Source: Anisakis pegreffii
Taxonomy: Eukaryota > Nematoda > Chromadorea > Rhabditida > Anisakidae
Length of the DNA stretch: 64,000 nucleotides
Direction: 5' to 3'
Assembly: GCA_035041965.1 (NCBI GenBank)
Contig: JAPYMA010000328.1
Coordinates: forward strand, 62,001-126,000
Part shown: piece by piece, positions 1 through 12,300 of the stretch
Numbering within the stretch: position 1 is the first letter of the stretch
Layout of the letters: every line of letters starts with the position of its first letter
Notes under the pieces: model-generated
The model's database searches: none
Seen by the model: only the letters and a program-made list of their open reading frames with translations
What the model was told of the DNA's origin: nothing
Translations under genes and position numbers: made by a program

Positions 1-1690
1 GTCCAAGCGAAGAAGTACAACCCATCCCTTGAAACTGTTCACTTGTTTACTGTTAATGCTGTTCAGTGTTGTTATTACTGTTTAACATTTTAATGTTTGA
101 TACTGCTTAATGCTGTTGATTTGTTGTTTTTAACCTACTATCAATTTGTAAATTGTTTTTCCTGAGAAAAGATTTTATCAGCATATAGTCAAAATGTTCA
201 GCTGAAGCTTTCGTGTATTCTAGAGCTGTTTCCCTTGTAATATGAACTCGGTTCCACACCAAACGTACTCTTTTTCATGCAATTTCCAAACAAAAAATTA
301 AAAGGCTTTGAGGGAAACGTGTAATGTATAAGACGGACTTTTCTGCAATGATAACTGTCTTGCAGCCTACTGGACATATGTAATGCACCTTATTATGAAT
401 TTCATCTAGGCATTTTATAAAAAGCATTAATTGTCTGGCTATGTTTGAAAAATGTCACGTGATTATTCGATACTTAATTATTATGTAACACTGAAATGCT
501 CTATTTCTCATGTTGTGATTAAGCTGCACCAACATCGCAGTTGGTACCTTTTGTAGGGTCCACAATTCAATTAGTCGTTTGTTATGACTAATTAGCAGAC
601 GAACCACGATACAAGGAAGAATAACATAGAATGATTTCTTGTACAAAACGCTGTGCTTATGTACAGTTGCTGCTTGTATACCGATCAAACGTATTGATCA
701 ATTACAATGAATATCACAATTCATATCACCCATTGATACCCAATCATATAGATCTTACCACAACACTCATCAAATCCCGAGGTATCGCGATTTTTCAAAA
801 CATAAATCCCGGGATCGGGATCAGAACTCGAATCTCGGTATCCCGTGGAAACCCTAGATGGCATCAGAAAGACATTTTAATTCCATCAGAATACCACCAA
901 ATTGTCTTTTCAACGTTCCAGAATTCGGCATTCCGACCGAATTCAGAATTCCAAATTCCGACTGAAATTCATCGGATTTTACCGACCGAACTTTGGTCGC
1001 TATCGTCACTACTGAGAAGTGTCCATTGCATAAACTTGTGTAGATACCAGGCAGTTGTGAGTAGTGTTCGTCGGGGAGCAGTTTTCCGCACGAGGGGAGA
1101 CCCAGCAGGTAGAAAAATGGGCGGGGTGGGGGTCCCCGCGGGGAATAAATTGGACTGGGGAGGTTCCCGCAAAAAAAGCCGGGGAGCAATTTGCGCGGGG
1201 GGGACCCCGTAGAGGAATGACCGTTCCACGTGTTCCCCGACGGGGAAGACGGGGAGCAATTCCGCTCAATTTTTGAAACAAAATTTCAATTTTCTAAAGA
1301 TTTTTCTTCTTTTTTTTAAGTAGTTTTCTTTCAAGTACTCCTTATATTCACATTTCAGAACAAACAGCAAGATACTATTGAAAGTATTGCGGTGGTCTTT
1401 CACCATTTTCAGTTGATTGTTCGCGATATTCATGAAGGTTCGTGCTCCCGGTCGGGAAGGACGGAGAGCTCGTCCTTTCCGTCGGGGAGCGAAACTGAAC
1501 GGGGGGCCCCGAGAAAAGGTCGGGGAGCAGATCGCCCGGAGGGGGGTCCAGAGGGGAGAAAATTGGACGGGTGGTCTCCGCGAAAAAGTCGGAGAACAAA
1601 TTGCGCGGGGGGAGCGCTCCTGCATTCCCCGCCGGGTTGCCCGCTCCCCGACGAAGACTAGTTGTGAGTAATAGCGTGCTGTTCGCTACT
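1..1690. repeat. Dispersed direct repeat, copy A (truncated by window edge, MITE-interrupted)
   Basis: Positions 1-1061 and 1661-1690 match 6867-7975 nearly base for base in the same orientation. The copy starts at the window edge, so its true left end is outside. A 599-bp GC-rich element (1062-1660) interrupts it. Near the right end (about 880-1010) are palindromic GAATTCGG/CCGAATTC motifs that recur at 7740-7910 and 60580-60720. The minus strand carries short broken ORFs readable in both copies, for example around 198-428, which suggests a decayed coding piece, but I do not recognise the protein. Confidence 0.85.
1062..1660. mobile_element. GC-rich hAT-like MITE, 599 bp
   Basis: The element starts TAGTGTTCGTCGGGGAGC and ends with the near-perfect reverse complement (GCTCCCCGACGAAGACTA). 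It is flanked by a perfect 8-bp duplication GTTGTGAG (1054-1061 and 1661-1668). The allelic empty site, with one GTTGTGAG, is seen in the related repeat near 7945. Eight-bp duplications and a TAGTG terminus are typical of the hAT superfamily. Both subterminal regions carry repeated CGGGGAGCAATTTGCGCGG-type motifs around an AT-rich core (about 1265-1437). No transposase is encoded, so it would be non-autonomous. The ORFs inside are frame accidents. Confidence 0.9.
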
Positions 1691-1697
1691 TCATTCT

Positions 1698-1982
1698 ATG
1701 ATCGATATAAAAATGGAATTAATCTTTGAATACACACACTGTCGCACAAGGGGATACGCACATCGTTTAAAAGTTTCACATTTAGCACCTACCAACAACG
1801 TGTCCCAATTCTTCGCACATCGCATCATAAGCACATGGAATGCACTGCCTTATGAATCAGTAGAGGCCAGCACGGTAGCACGATTCAAATCACACCTCAC
1901 GGCACTATCTTATAATTTGATAAAAAGTTCTCTGATTCGCAGCCGAAGTTCTTTATGTCATCCACACAGTTTCTATACCTGA
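1698..1982 (+). mobile_element. LINE reverse transcriptase C-terminal remnant
   Basis: An open frame carries the C-terminal signature common in CR1/Jockey-type non-LTR retrotransposon proteins: HCRTRGYAHRLK, then SQFFAHRIISTWNALP, then STVARFKSHL. This matches the usual pattern TRGH, FF-x2-R-x2-WN-x-LP, and FK-x2-L. No complete RT domain precedes it, so this is a 5'-truncated fragment. It abuts the right end of repeat copy A. The clade assignment is tentative. Confidence 0.6.
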
Positions 1983-3623
1983 ACTTTCTTGTCAAATATG
2001 TCCCATAACTGTATTATTGTTTTTTGTTACCATTATTTTTTAATTTTTTTGTTTTTATTATTAATTTGTTTTTTGGTTATTCAACCTACCCACGTGATGT
2101 CAGTGCGCTCCGCCTTTCAGGCCGCATTATTGCTTGTACATATTTCCTACTCGGCAATAAAAGTGTCAGTCGAAAAAGATGACGTGATGTCTACATCATG
2201 CAATTCAAAATTTTCAATATATTTAAGAAGAACAGGCAACCAACGAACATCGACACTCGTTGCTTTTACTGACAATCGCCATTATATCAGCAATCACATC
2301 TGCTCATCACACATTACTTATTGTTTCTTTGTTCAGGATATATTCGCAATTATCAACTATGTGCGGTTATGAGCCAGCAGCCATCAATGCTACTCCCAGT
2401 TCTATGATGATGAGGAACTTTGCCTCAAAAGGTTCTCGGCTAATCAGAAAAAACTCCAAACAGCAATATGGTGGTAGGAAATCTTTCTTTTCTACAATGG
2501 AGAGCCTTAAATGGAAACCGTTAAAGGAAAATTGTCTGCTAACAATAAATGCGTTCTTAATTGGTAACATTTATCACGCATAGGATATCAGTTATTTCAC
2601 TAATCTTCTTTCTGATATGACTAAACAATGAGGAACGAACCCACACTGTTACATCAGTCGACTGGATGTATTTTTGCTTGCAAAACTCTATTGAGCTTCA
2701 AGAATACAAAATCATCGGAGTCCATTAAATTTGAAATTTTTTAATTGACCATCACTTGGCGCTGTAGTTAAAGATTATTCATCAAATTATTTAAATGAAA
2801 CCAAAAACCATAAACCAAAAATTTCCTTCTGCTTGGGCAGTCGTCGACTCATGTTTTTGTTGAGAAACATTGTGATAAGAGATTATAATCAGTCACTTTG
2901 ATGATGTCCCTACTAAACAGACTGGATCATTTTGGAAATAAACATAACAGTTTCAAATGCTTGTCGTCAGAGTGTATTTTGATCGCGATTCAATGTTCTT
3001 CGAATACCAAAAAAGCATTAAACGCTTATCACTCAATTAAACATATTTACCCATTTGTCCCATCATAAAATGTTAACAATCTAGTGTATATAACTGACTC
3101 CTCCATCAGTTTACATTCGCATCGCTCACCAGTCAATTGAACATAGATAAGTTTATGAAGCTGTTTATTGCCCGTTTTATATAATTTTCAAGTTCTTCAT
3201 TCCAATGTCATTCATTCTTTCAACGACACATCTCCGCAGTGGCTTACTTCAGGAAAGTTGATAGGACAAATCTCCTTAGCAGTTAATCCAAGAATTTAAT
3301 AAAAGTTTGTAAAAGATGTCAATCTTAGGTTCTGCAGGATCTCCACAGCATTTCAACCTCAATTTATGCCTGTCGATTAATCTGGGGTTCCAAATCCCTT
3401 TCCATATATTATTCAACCACACTGTGAGTCACGGACGATTCACAAATGAAAATGAAATAAGGTTCGATCCAATGAAGCAGAATCAGTTGATTCTCCGAGT
3501 TACGAATTCCTCTAAAGACAAAGATCTTGCGAAGAACATGAAAGACTTATTAAAAATTCATCATGATTTACAATCCCAACGATTACTACTTTTCAGTATC
3601 CCGCGTTCGGATCAACAAACAAA
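1983..3623. other. Intergenic, upstream of mucin-like gene
   Basis: AT-rich sequence with no gene I can support. An open frame at 3316-3627 ends in an ATGA overlap with the next gene's start but has no recognisable composition or domain, and is probably 5' UTR or chance. Confidence 0.5.
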
Positions 3624-6461
3624 ATGAAACCGTTACTGATCGGATTATTCATCATTAACTTATGTTCAGGTCAGCTTTTGCATTATCTACGCAGTGCTTC
3701 TCGTCAACTTATTCATGCATTGAACGTAACTTTATATATCTCCGTAATCATCTCTAAGCGTATATCCCATGAAAGTCACCACCTATTAATTCTCGGATTT
3801 ATGCGATAAAACGATGCAACAATTCCACTTTTTTGCTTTATTATTTTGTATCAATCATTCTTAAACGAGTGCTGGTTAAGTGATTGTTTTTGAATATCTG
3901 AAAATTATCAGTTTATTTCCTGGCTAGCTTGTGTATCCAGCTTTCATGGAGGGCAACACCGTTTAGCCTCATTATAAGGGTGCATTTGAGATCTGAATGC
4001 AGCCTTCAAACGTAGGTCATGTATCATGCTCATGACCGTCTAATCAGAAATGACTGTATGAAATAGTTGAGTTCGTCTAAAAACGTCTAATCAGAAATTC
4101 GTCGTATACATCTAACTTAAAAGACATACTGAAAGCATGTTTTGCGGGGAAAGCAGATCTACAGTAATGTTTTATTTTCCTCGTTTCGAAACCAAGCTTT
4201 CTCACTTGCCTCAGAAACATCAAATAAAATCATGAACACGGATAAACTCATTACATACCACTTTTTGAAATCACAAATGCTCGTAACTAAAGTGAGAGTA
4301 ATCAGTGAGGTGCTTGTGTGTAGAAGTAGTATTTTTGATCAACTTACGTTCATATTTCCAAACAAACAATTTATGGGCAGCGGTGGACCGGGAAGAACAG
4401 TTAACGGCATTTTCGATCGGATGTTTTATGGATTGTGCTTGAACTACTGGATTCTTTCACTTTATTGGTGGAGTTTAGCAGCGTGATTTCGTTACATTTC
4501 AAAAGCAGTTCATAACCATTTGTTGCAAGGGCGGAGAGATTCAACGTATTTTGAAAATCAAATAATGAGGGCGTGAAAGAATCTCATGGTATAACTCATA
4601 CTAGTAATTAAGATTTCTCACGCTGTCCATGACCGTAAAAGTCTGGTCAGCGTTAGTTGGGCCATTCTGCGTTTGCAGCAGTCATGTCTAAAATTCATCC
4701 TTGATGGACAATTTATTGCAAAGGAGGCATTATTTTGAGCAAAAGAATACATCGAATAAGCCGCAAAAATGACAAACACGACAAATGAAAAGGACTCCCA
4801 ACAATCCAAAGATTTACCTCACGAATCCTTTCCTAGCAATAGGAATGCCTGCAGAGATGATACGGATCTTCAAAAGCAAATCAAATTAATCCAACGATAA
4901 CAACAACACGGGACTCGCCTGTGTCGCGAATAGACGTTCATGTACACCAACACCCTTGCATAACCTGGAACATAAGATGATGTACGGATATTTGCAAAGA
5001 TGAACACAAAATTCAATTGTAAGGTAATTAAAGAAAACATTTTCAGGCGATTTGTCTGCGAGTAGACCCCTGATGGCAAATATACCAGGTATAGCACAAA
5101 CAATCGCAGCACCTCAAGCATTTGAGAAGGTGTTGAATGAAACTACTGCCACTCTGCACCCTAATGCTCCATATAAACTGAATATACCTGTAAAAATCGG
5201 AACATCATACGGATTCATAATAACCGAAGTCGCTCCTCTTCCACCAGTAACTCCGTCTACTGGCCCAACAGAGGAGTCGTCTGCGAACTCAACAGGACTA
5301 CCGCCTACGAGCTCATCATCACATACGCCTACGAGCTCATCATCACATACGCCTACGAGCTCATCATCACATACGCCTACGAGCTCATCATCACATACGC
5401 CTACGAGCTCATCATCACATACGCCAACGTGGTCATCATCATATGCGCCTACGAGGTCATCATCATATGCGCCTACGAGGTCATCATCATATGCGCCTAC
5501 GTGGTCATCATCATATGCGCCTACGAGGTCATCATCATATGCGCCTACGAGGTCATCATCATATGCGCCTACGTGGTCATCATCATATGCGCCTACGAGG
5601 TCATCATCATATGCGCCTACGAGGTCATCATCATATGCGCCTACGTGGTCATTACCTTCGGGCGGTCTGAACCGTGGCAATCGACTCGAACTCAATATAC
5701 ATGTCCAGCCTGGATCATCATATGGCTTCGATACAACCAATACTGAGAATTCGGAACCAGCCGTGCAGATTCATGTAAAGGTGACGATGTGCGATGGTAA
5801 TGAGGAAGATGCGGAAACGGTGGAACGTTCGAAAAATAATTTCTATGAAATTTCAGCAGAAAAGATAGAGTTAATGCTCAAGATGTTCCGTTGTTCAGAA
5901 ACGAGTCGAGTAATGAATTTAATCATTTATGCAGATATACCTATGAATATCACTGTGGTTGGTTATGCTACTCCTCCTTCACCAATATCCACACATACAT
6001 CTACGCATACGTCCACGGCTGCATCCACAACGCCCCCAGCAAGTTCAATCGGTACCGGTTGGATTGTTGCAATCGTGTTAATAGCAATAATTGTGGTGAC
6101 GCTGATTTTTGCAATCGCTATATTTGTCTATTTTTATATGAAGAGAAGAAGAGGATCCATCAATAAAGACCGTGAAGATCTTTCTAAAAGACAATCATTT
6201 GTCAACGAAGTACTGACTAGAACCTCGCCTCTTCGAAAAACAGAAAACGGCTACGAAACACCACAACCATCCTCCATGATAATCACTCTACCTCACGACA
6301 CTCCAATTATCCTCAACAATCCTCAAATTATGCAATACTCAGATTTCCCAATATATCACCACAACAGCCCAATATCGCATCATCCATATATCCCACAACA
6401 ATTAACAAAAACCTCTATGGGCCAAGAGGACTCAGAAGGATACATCGAAATAACGAAATGA
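3624..6461 (+). CDS. Mucin-like single-pass membrane protein (two exons)
   Basis: Exon 1 (3624-3669) encodes a signal peptide, MKPLLIGLFIINLCSG, and ends at a GTCAGC donor in phase 1. Exon 2 (5047-6461) follows a TTTTCAG acceptor and completes that glycine codon, giving 486 residues. In order: signal peptide (1-16); an ectodomain segment with KLNIPVKIGTSYGF; a Ser/Thr-rich octapeptide array (about 100-216) likely to be O-glycosylated; a second related segment, LELNIHVQPGSSYGF; a ~60-residue region with two cysteines; a Thr/Ser stalk; a transmembrane helix (about 353-380); and MKRRR followed by a ~100-residue cytoplasmic tail. The tail carries tyrosine motifs (NGYETP, EGYIEI) that could dock SH2/PTB proteins, which is inference. 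I do not recognise a named family. The gene lies between two copies of a dispersed repeat. Confidence 0.85.
5300..5650 (+). repeat. Coding 24-bp minisatellite with 72-bp higher-order period
   Basis: Block 1 (about 5300-5420) repeats the 24-bp unit encoding TPTSSSSH. Block 2 (about 5421-5650) repeats a related unit encoding APTRSSSY or APTWSSSY. In block 2 the variable residue cycles W-R-R, a 72-bp superunit. The array lacks stops in other frames, which creates long spurious antisense and alternate-frame ORFs. Confidence 0.95.
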
Positions 6462-6712
6462 AGCAAAGAGTTTACCCGCAAATATAATCATAAACAGCAG
6501 CGAATTTGTGATCAAATGCTTTGTGGAAACTAAATCAGCTTTTTTAATAAGGAACCATAGAGCTCCAATTATCCATCTCGGTACTTGTGCAACTTACGTA
6601 TGAATGATCATTGAAAGCATGATCCAACGGAGAGAAAAGTTTAAAAAGCTAACATAAAGGATAGTGACGCATAAATACGAAGTTCCAAGAGCAAATGCTT
6701 GAAATCCTAGAA

Positions 6713-6866
6713 CAAGGGTCGGCAAGTTGAATTGGCAGCGGGCCAAAATTTCTCTGAGCAGCTGACTGGTGGGCAAACATGTTTCTTTTAACTTTTTTTC
6801 CTCATTTTTTCGAACATGTTTGCTCCTTATCTGAAGGCTTCGGCTTGTCGCAAAAATCGTGAAATA
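6713..6866. mobile_element. Possible hAT-type terminus
   Basis: The sequence CAAGGGTCGGCAAGTTG followed by GGCAGCGGGCCAAAA resembles the terminal CAGGGGTCGGCAA and CGGGCCA motifs of hAT transposons. I could not find the matching opposite end or a target duplication. It directly precedes repeat copy B and may be its true left part. Confidence 0.35.
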
Positions 6867-7975
6867 GTCCAAGCGAAGAAGTACAACGCATCCCTTGAAA
6901 CTGTTCACTTGTTTACTGTTAATGCTGTTTAGTGTTGTTATTACTGTTTAATATTGTAATGTTTGATACTGCTTAATGCTGTTGATTTGTTGTTTTTAAC
7001 CTACTATCAATTTGTAAATTGTTTTTTCTGAGAAAAGATTTTATCAGCATATAGTCAAAATGTTCAGCTGAAGCTTTCGTGTATTCTAGAGCTGTTTCCC
7101 TTGTAATATGAACTCGGTTCCACACCAAACGTACTCTTTTTCATGCAATTTCCAAACAAAAAATTAAAAGACTGTGAGGGAAACGTGTAATGGATAAAAC
7201 GGACTTTTCTGCAATGATAACTGCGGTACACACCTACTGGGTATATGTGATGCACCTTATTATGAATTTCAGTTATGCATTTTTTAAAAAGCATTAATTA
7301 TCTGGCTATGCTTGAAAAATGTCATGTGATTATTCGATACTTAACTGTTATGTAACACTGAAATGCTCTATTTCTCATGTTGCGATTAAGCTGCACCAAC
7401 ATCGCAGTTGGTACCTGTTGTAGGGTCCACAATTCAATTAGTCGTTTGTTATGACCAATTAGCAGACGAACCACGATACAAGGAAGAATAACACAGAATG
7501 ATTTCTTATAAAAACGCTGTGCTTATGTACAGTTGCTGCTTGTATACCGATCAAACGTATTGATCAATTGCAATGAATATCACAATTCATATCACCCATT
7601 GATACTCAATCATATAGATCTTACCACAACACTCATCAAATCCCTCAGATGCCGGGATTTTTCGAAACTTAAATCCAAGGATCGGGATCAGAACTCGATC
7701 TCGGTATCCCGTGGAAACCCTAGATGGCATCCGGACGAAATTTCAATTCGATCAGAATCCCACCAAATTGACTTTTCAACATTCCAGAATTCGGCATTCC
7801 GACCGAATTCAGAATTCCAAATTCTGACTGAACCAGAATTATAGGATTCCGACTGAAATTCATCGGATTTTACCGACCGACCTTCGGTCGCTATCGTCAC
7901 TACTGAGAAGTGTGCATCGCATAAACTTGTGTAGGTACCAAGCAGTTGTGAGTAATAGCGCGCTGTTCGCTATTT
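6867..7975. repeat. Dispersed direct repeat, copy B (uninterrupted)
   Basis: Same orientation as copy A at 1-1690. It lacks the GC-rich MITE and so supplies the empty target site around 7940-7955. After about 7975 the two copies diverge. Beyond the junction here the sequence reads GCTACATGTGGAGCTAC and CGGTAGTT, which resembles the region 60950-61080 on the opposite strand. Confidence 0.85.
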
Positions 7976-9334
7976 TGCTACATGTGGAGCTACTTTTCTC
8001 GGTAGTTCACTACATTTTGCATAAATCGTAAATTTGTAGCGTTGTTGATTTAATGTTCAATTTATGTTTAAATCCCTGCCCCCAGTGCCTTAGTTCGCAT
8101 CCAACTCAGCCCTTTTGTCGTTAGTATCAATCAGAATGCAAGGTCAGTCGATTTCCAGCAATAATCCATTTCAGGATTCCGACTCAAATCCTGATAATCC
8201 TTGTGACGATTTTTTTATTTACAAAACATTTCACGCGAATTGATTGTGACGGGATTTATATGAGGCAAACAAGCGCTGTTATTGTTCACGGTTTCAACGT
8301 ATGAGGTGTGCTCATTCATCTCATTATCTGTCGTTCCACGTGATAAAGGCATCAAGGATTCAACAGCTCGATTAGATAAAATGTGACGCATAAAAATGCT
8401 ACAAAATTTCGATAAGAGCTCTCGTTTCATTTCGTTATTACGAAATATTTATCCTAATGACGGAAATGATTCTACCTCCAGCTTTCTGATGGTTTCAGTG
8501 GTCAATAAGTATTTTATTGTTGATCAAAATTTATCACACATAAAGTCATAACAACAATTCAAAAATATTAAATATAACATTAATAGAACATCTGATCGTG
8601 AGGAAAAACGCAAAGAGAGAGACATTCCAAGACGGCTGGAGAACAGTTTGCCCATTGCACAATGAAAAATATATGTATAATATTCAGATGTTTCCTTCAA
8701 TTAGAACACAAAATCAATGCAGTGAAGCTGATTTTCATCATTACATGAATGCTTCGAAAATATTCACTGTTCATTGATGTAAATGCCCGCATTCATTTCG
8801 TTCTATCAAATGTCACCATTATTAACATAAACTCTTACGTTGAGGTTATTCAATGCAATTTATTAATTGAATTGATCGGAATAAAAGTCCATATTTGGAC
8901 GATATTTACGGATTACAATGTTTGTTGATGTTCGAAATCTGAAAGGAACGAAACTTATGAGTTGCATGAAAGTTGAGTGAAATAGGATCAAAAATGCACC
9001 TAGCTCTGAGATGATATATTCAGGATATGCTTCGGTCTAAATTCTTTGAAAGCAAACTGCGCATCATGCCAGTGTTGAAGAACTATCCGGGCGCGTGCAA
9101 TTCGCTTTAAGATTCAATTTACCTTTAAAGTTTTTCACTGTTCGTCGTCGAAAAGGAGTGGGAAAGTCATGATGGGATTGAGTAATATGAAAAAAAAAAA
9201 CCTTCACTCAATAACCTGACTGGAAATGAATTCAAGAAATGGCAGCACTCATCGAATCGAAACTTTCGAAACAAATTTTTCGGAGATTCGAACACGTTCA
9301 AATATACCTTTTAAAAATGAAAAAGATAGCTTAC
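7976..9334. other. Intergenic / unresolved 3' end of the lustrin-Kunitz gene
   Basis: No independent gene seen. On the minus strand a short coding-looking stretch (HHDFPTPFRRRTVKNFK, about 9135-9180) with a GTAAAT donor, and a TTTCAG acceptor near 8942, may be terminal exons of the upstream-lying minus-strand gene. Their phases could not be joined with confidence. Confidence 0.4.
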
Positions 9335-12300
9335 TTATACAGTTTTTAGTGCTGAATCTCGATGTTCGTCTGCTTGGAATAAGAAATCGTTCCAAATCAA
9401 AGAGATCATCATCACTTGGAAGTGAAGTGTTTCTTGTGCTGCCACTGCCCTTCTCGGTAGCTCGATTTGGTTCACTAACACCATCTTTCAAATGTTTCTT
9501 GCCATTGCTTACAGCTGTTTGACCTTCCTTGAGCAATGCTCTTCGTTTTTCCACATTACTGTTTTCAATTTCAATACACGAACCCTAGAAAGATTCAAAC
9601 TTACACCAATCAAATGGTCCATTTTGAGATACACTTTAATAATTATCGTGTTGTGAGTCATTTAGAATGTGTGGCTCATTCGAAAACTTTCACTAATGAA
9701 CGCTCCGGTCCTTCGATGAATCTTGTGCTAATTGAGTGGATTCATTCACAGCATCCATACCTAATTTATGTCTTTCCATTGTCCTTGTAAAGTAACTACT
9801 AGTTCACAAAACGTACCGCATCGTTTTTATCCTTCGAATTGATCCTCAATTCAAATCCAGGCTTGCACTGACAAGTTATCGATCGTTCATTGCAGTAAGC
9901 ATTCGCAACCGTGCACTGTTGCTCAGTGATTAGCGTTGCTTTACAAAAGCCACCAATTGTACCATTCAAACGCTCATCAACGGAATCCATAAAGACAACA
10001 CTTGTCAAATCATAACATCTCGCAGCAATATTCACAAAACCATCCGGACAATGTGTGACGCATTTCGATTGGTGTATCAACTTATTCGGTGGACAAACAC
10101 AATAGCCACTTTCACAACGTGCTTCCGCCAACACCATCGAACATTGTTCTGTCACTTCGCAGCCGTTTTGACCTACGTAGAACACTGCAAAATGCTTTAT
10201 GTACGTACGTGCATATATTAGTGAATTGCTAGACTGCATGCACTGCATATACAACGTAACCGCTAAATAATTTCAATAATATGTTCTGGCATAATACATC
10301 GAATAGTCACTGAGCTAAGAATGTAAGCTGCAAAGGAATATGGTCAGATATGTTGCAATAGATTACGTCTCATGCATCGTCCATTGATGAGTGCTGATCC
10401 AGGTTCACATTGTGCTCGACTACGTGGTTTCGGATCCATTTGATATACCATCATTGCACTAGCCGAGCAACATTGCCATCGTGATTTCTGCGTTGAAAAG
10501 TAACACATAAATGAGGGACCACATCGCCCTGGGTTACATGGTTGTGGAGATCTTGTAAAAGCATCTATTTGTGGTGTACTTCCAACTGGGCATCCCGTAG
10601 ATTCTTCTTCTCCTGAAACGATCTAACTGCTCTAATTCTGCAACTTTCGAAAAAAATTCTCAATCTTTCTCAGTTGGGTATAAATCAGTTGATTTAAGTA
10701 CATTTGTTCAACTGAGAATGACTGGAAATATCGATCGAGGTTTCTTAACTCCATCTGACAACAAAAATCAAAAAAAGACGGTTATAAATAAGACGGTGAT
10801 AAATCACTCTGCATTGGCTGGTAATTACTTTGCGTTTGTTGATAGTTATTTTGTCCTGGACGATAGTTATTTAGCACTTGTTGATTGTTGTTTTGCATCG
10901 ACTGATAATTAGTTTGTGCTAATTGATAATTAGTTGGTCCGGTTTGATAATTGCTCTGAATTGGTTGGTACTTTTGATTTTGTTGATATTGCTGATACTG
11001 TTGATACTGAGGCATTCTGTTGAAGGCAGTATCAATTGGTGCACAGCAATACGAATTCATCTTCTGCGGGTTGTAGATACACTGGTAAGATGCTGTAGTG
11101 GGACACGGATAGAGTGTCATATGGCACTGTCGCGGTTCACCGGTTATGCGATTCACAAACGGCACGTGTCCGTACGGACAATATCCTTTAACAATAACTG
11201 TTAGCTGGTGGAAATGCCATTGAGACACCAAATCGCTACAAATTATTTTCCAAAGTCGCTACAAATCATTTCAGGAAATAGCGGGTCCACGGCTAGAGTG
11301 TATAAGCTATGGATTGTTTACGAATTTTACGAGTTAGTTTCTTAGATCGCAAATTTTGTTTTTTAAATTCATTGCAAAACTTCTCTTAAATAGAGATTGA
11401 TACAGGCCATGGATGAAACAATATGAAATTGAGTTTACCCGTGTAACGATGATTCAAATTACCCGAAGTGCAACAGATATGCTGTCCAGCCATGGTACTT
11501 TTTTGGCACTGATAGCCTTGTGGACAACTGTAACTATTTGGCGCACAGAACTGCACTCCAGTTGTAGCTATAATCACCATTTGATCACCATCAGCAAACA
11601 TTCTAAGAAAGAGAAAATCCACTGTTCGAACGGTTCAACAATTCAATTTGACAACTGCGTTAGAAACTGAGCTCATATCCGAGATTGCGTTCGAAAGTAT
11701 ATCTGACGAAGTTGTTCACAAGTTCCGACGTCTCAACTGTTTATATGGAGTATGTAAAGTTTTCAAGTCATTTGTAAAGAGAACGACAAAATTGTACGCT
11801 AGAAACTGAGTACCCGGGTCGATATATGCAGTACCAACGGTACACATTGGTGTTTTAGGGACTGCAGCCGAACAACACAGGTGCAGGTTGGGAACATTCG
11901 ATTGTACGCACAAATAGCCGTTGGGACATCTGGCTGAACCGGGTGGACACGCGAGGGGTTTATTTGCGTAGAGATAGGCAGATGAGCCGACGGGGCATTC
12001 AGGATTAAGTGGAATCAGTGGTACTGTCATCATGTTTACAGTCGACGAATCCTCACAACACAATGACGTTGAACCATCAGATGATGCCTGACAGCTGCAA
12101 TTTTCATATCCTCTATTAGTGAAGCGCAAAAAGTTGATCATTCTTCTTTTGAACTCGATCAATTCAGGTTCTTGGCACATCCTTTAAAACATTCGCTTCA
12201 TCCACAGTTGAATTATTGCACTCGAATGTAATTTTCTACAACTCAACCATAATACATAGTGACTTCGTCTTCTATCAATGAAGAAAATTACTGCTAGTAC

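Noticed and set aside
854..1661. Multiple overlapping ORFs in the GC-rich region near 1-1.66 kb
   Set aside because: They lie within the GC-rich MITE, overlap on both strands, and change composition exactly at the element's boundaries.
3316..3627. 103-residue ORF ending at the mucin-like gene's ATG
   Set aside because: No recognisable composition, and no splice or start context. Overlap with the signal-peptide exon makes 5' UTR more likely.
5114..5740. 208-residue antisense ORF (VGAYDDD/VGVCDDE repeats) and plus-strand alternate frames through the mucin array
   Set aside because: They exist only because the 24-bp coding repeat has no stops in any frame. The sense frame alone has a signal peptide, splice signals, a membrane helix and a tail.
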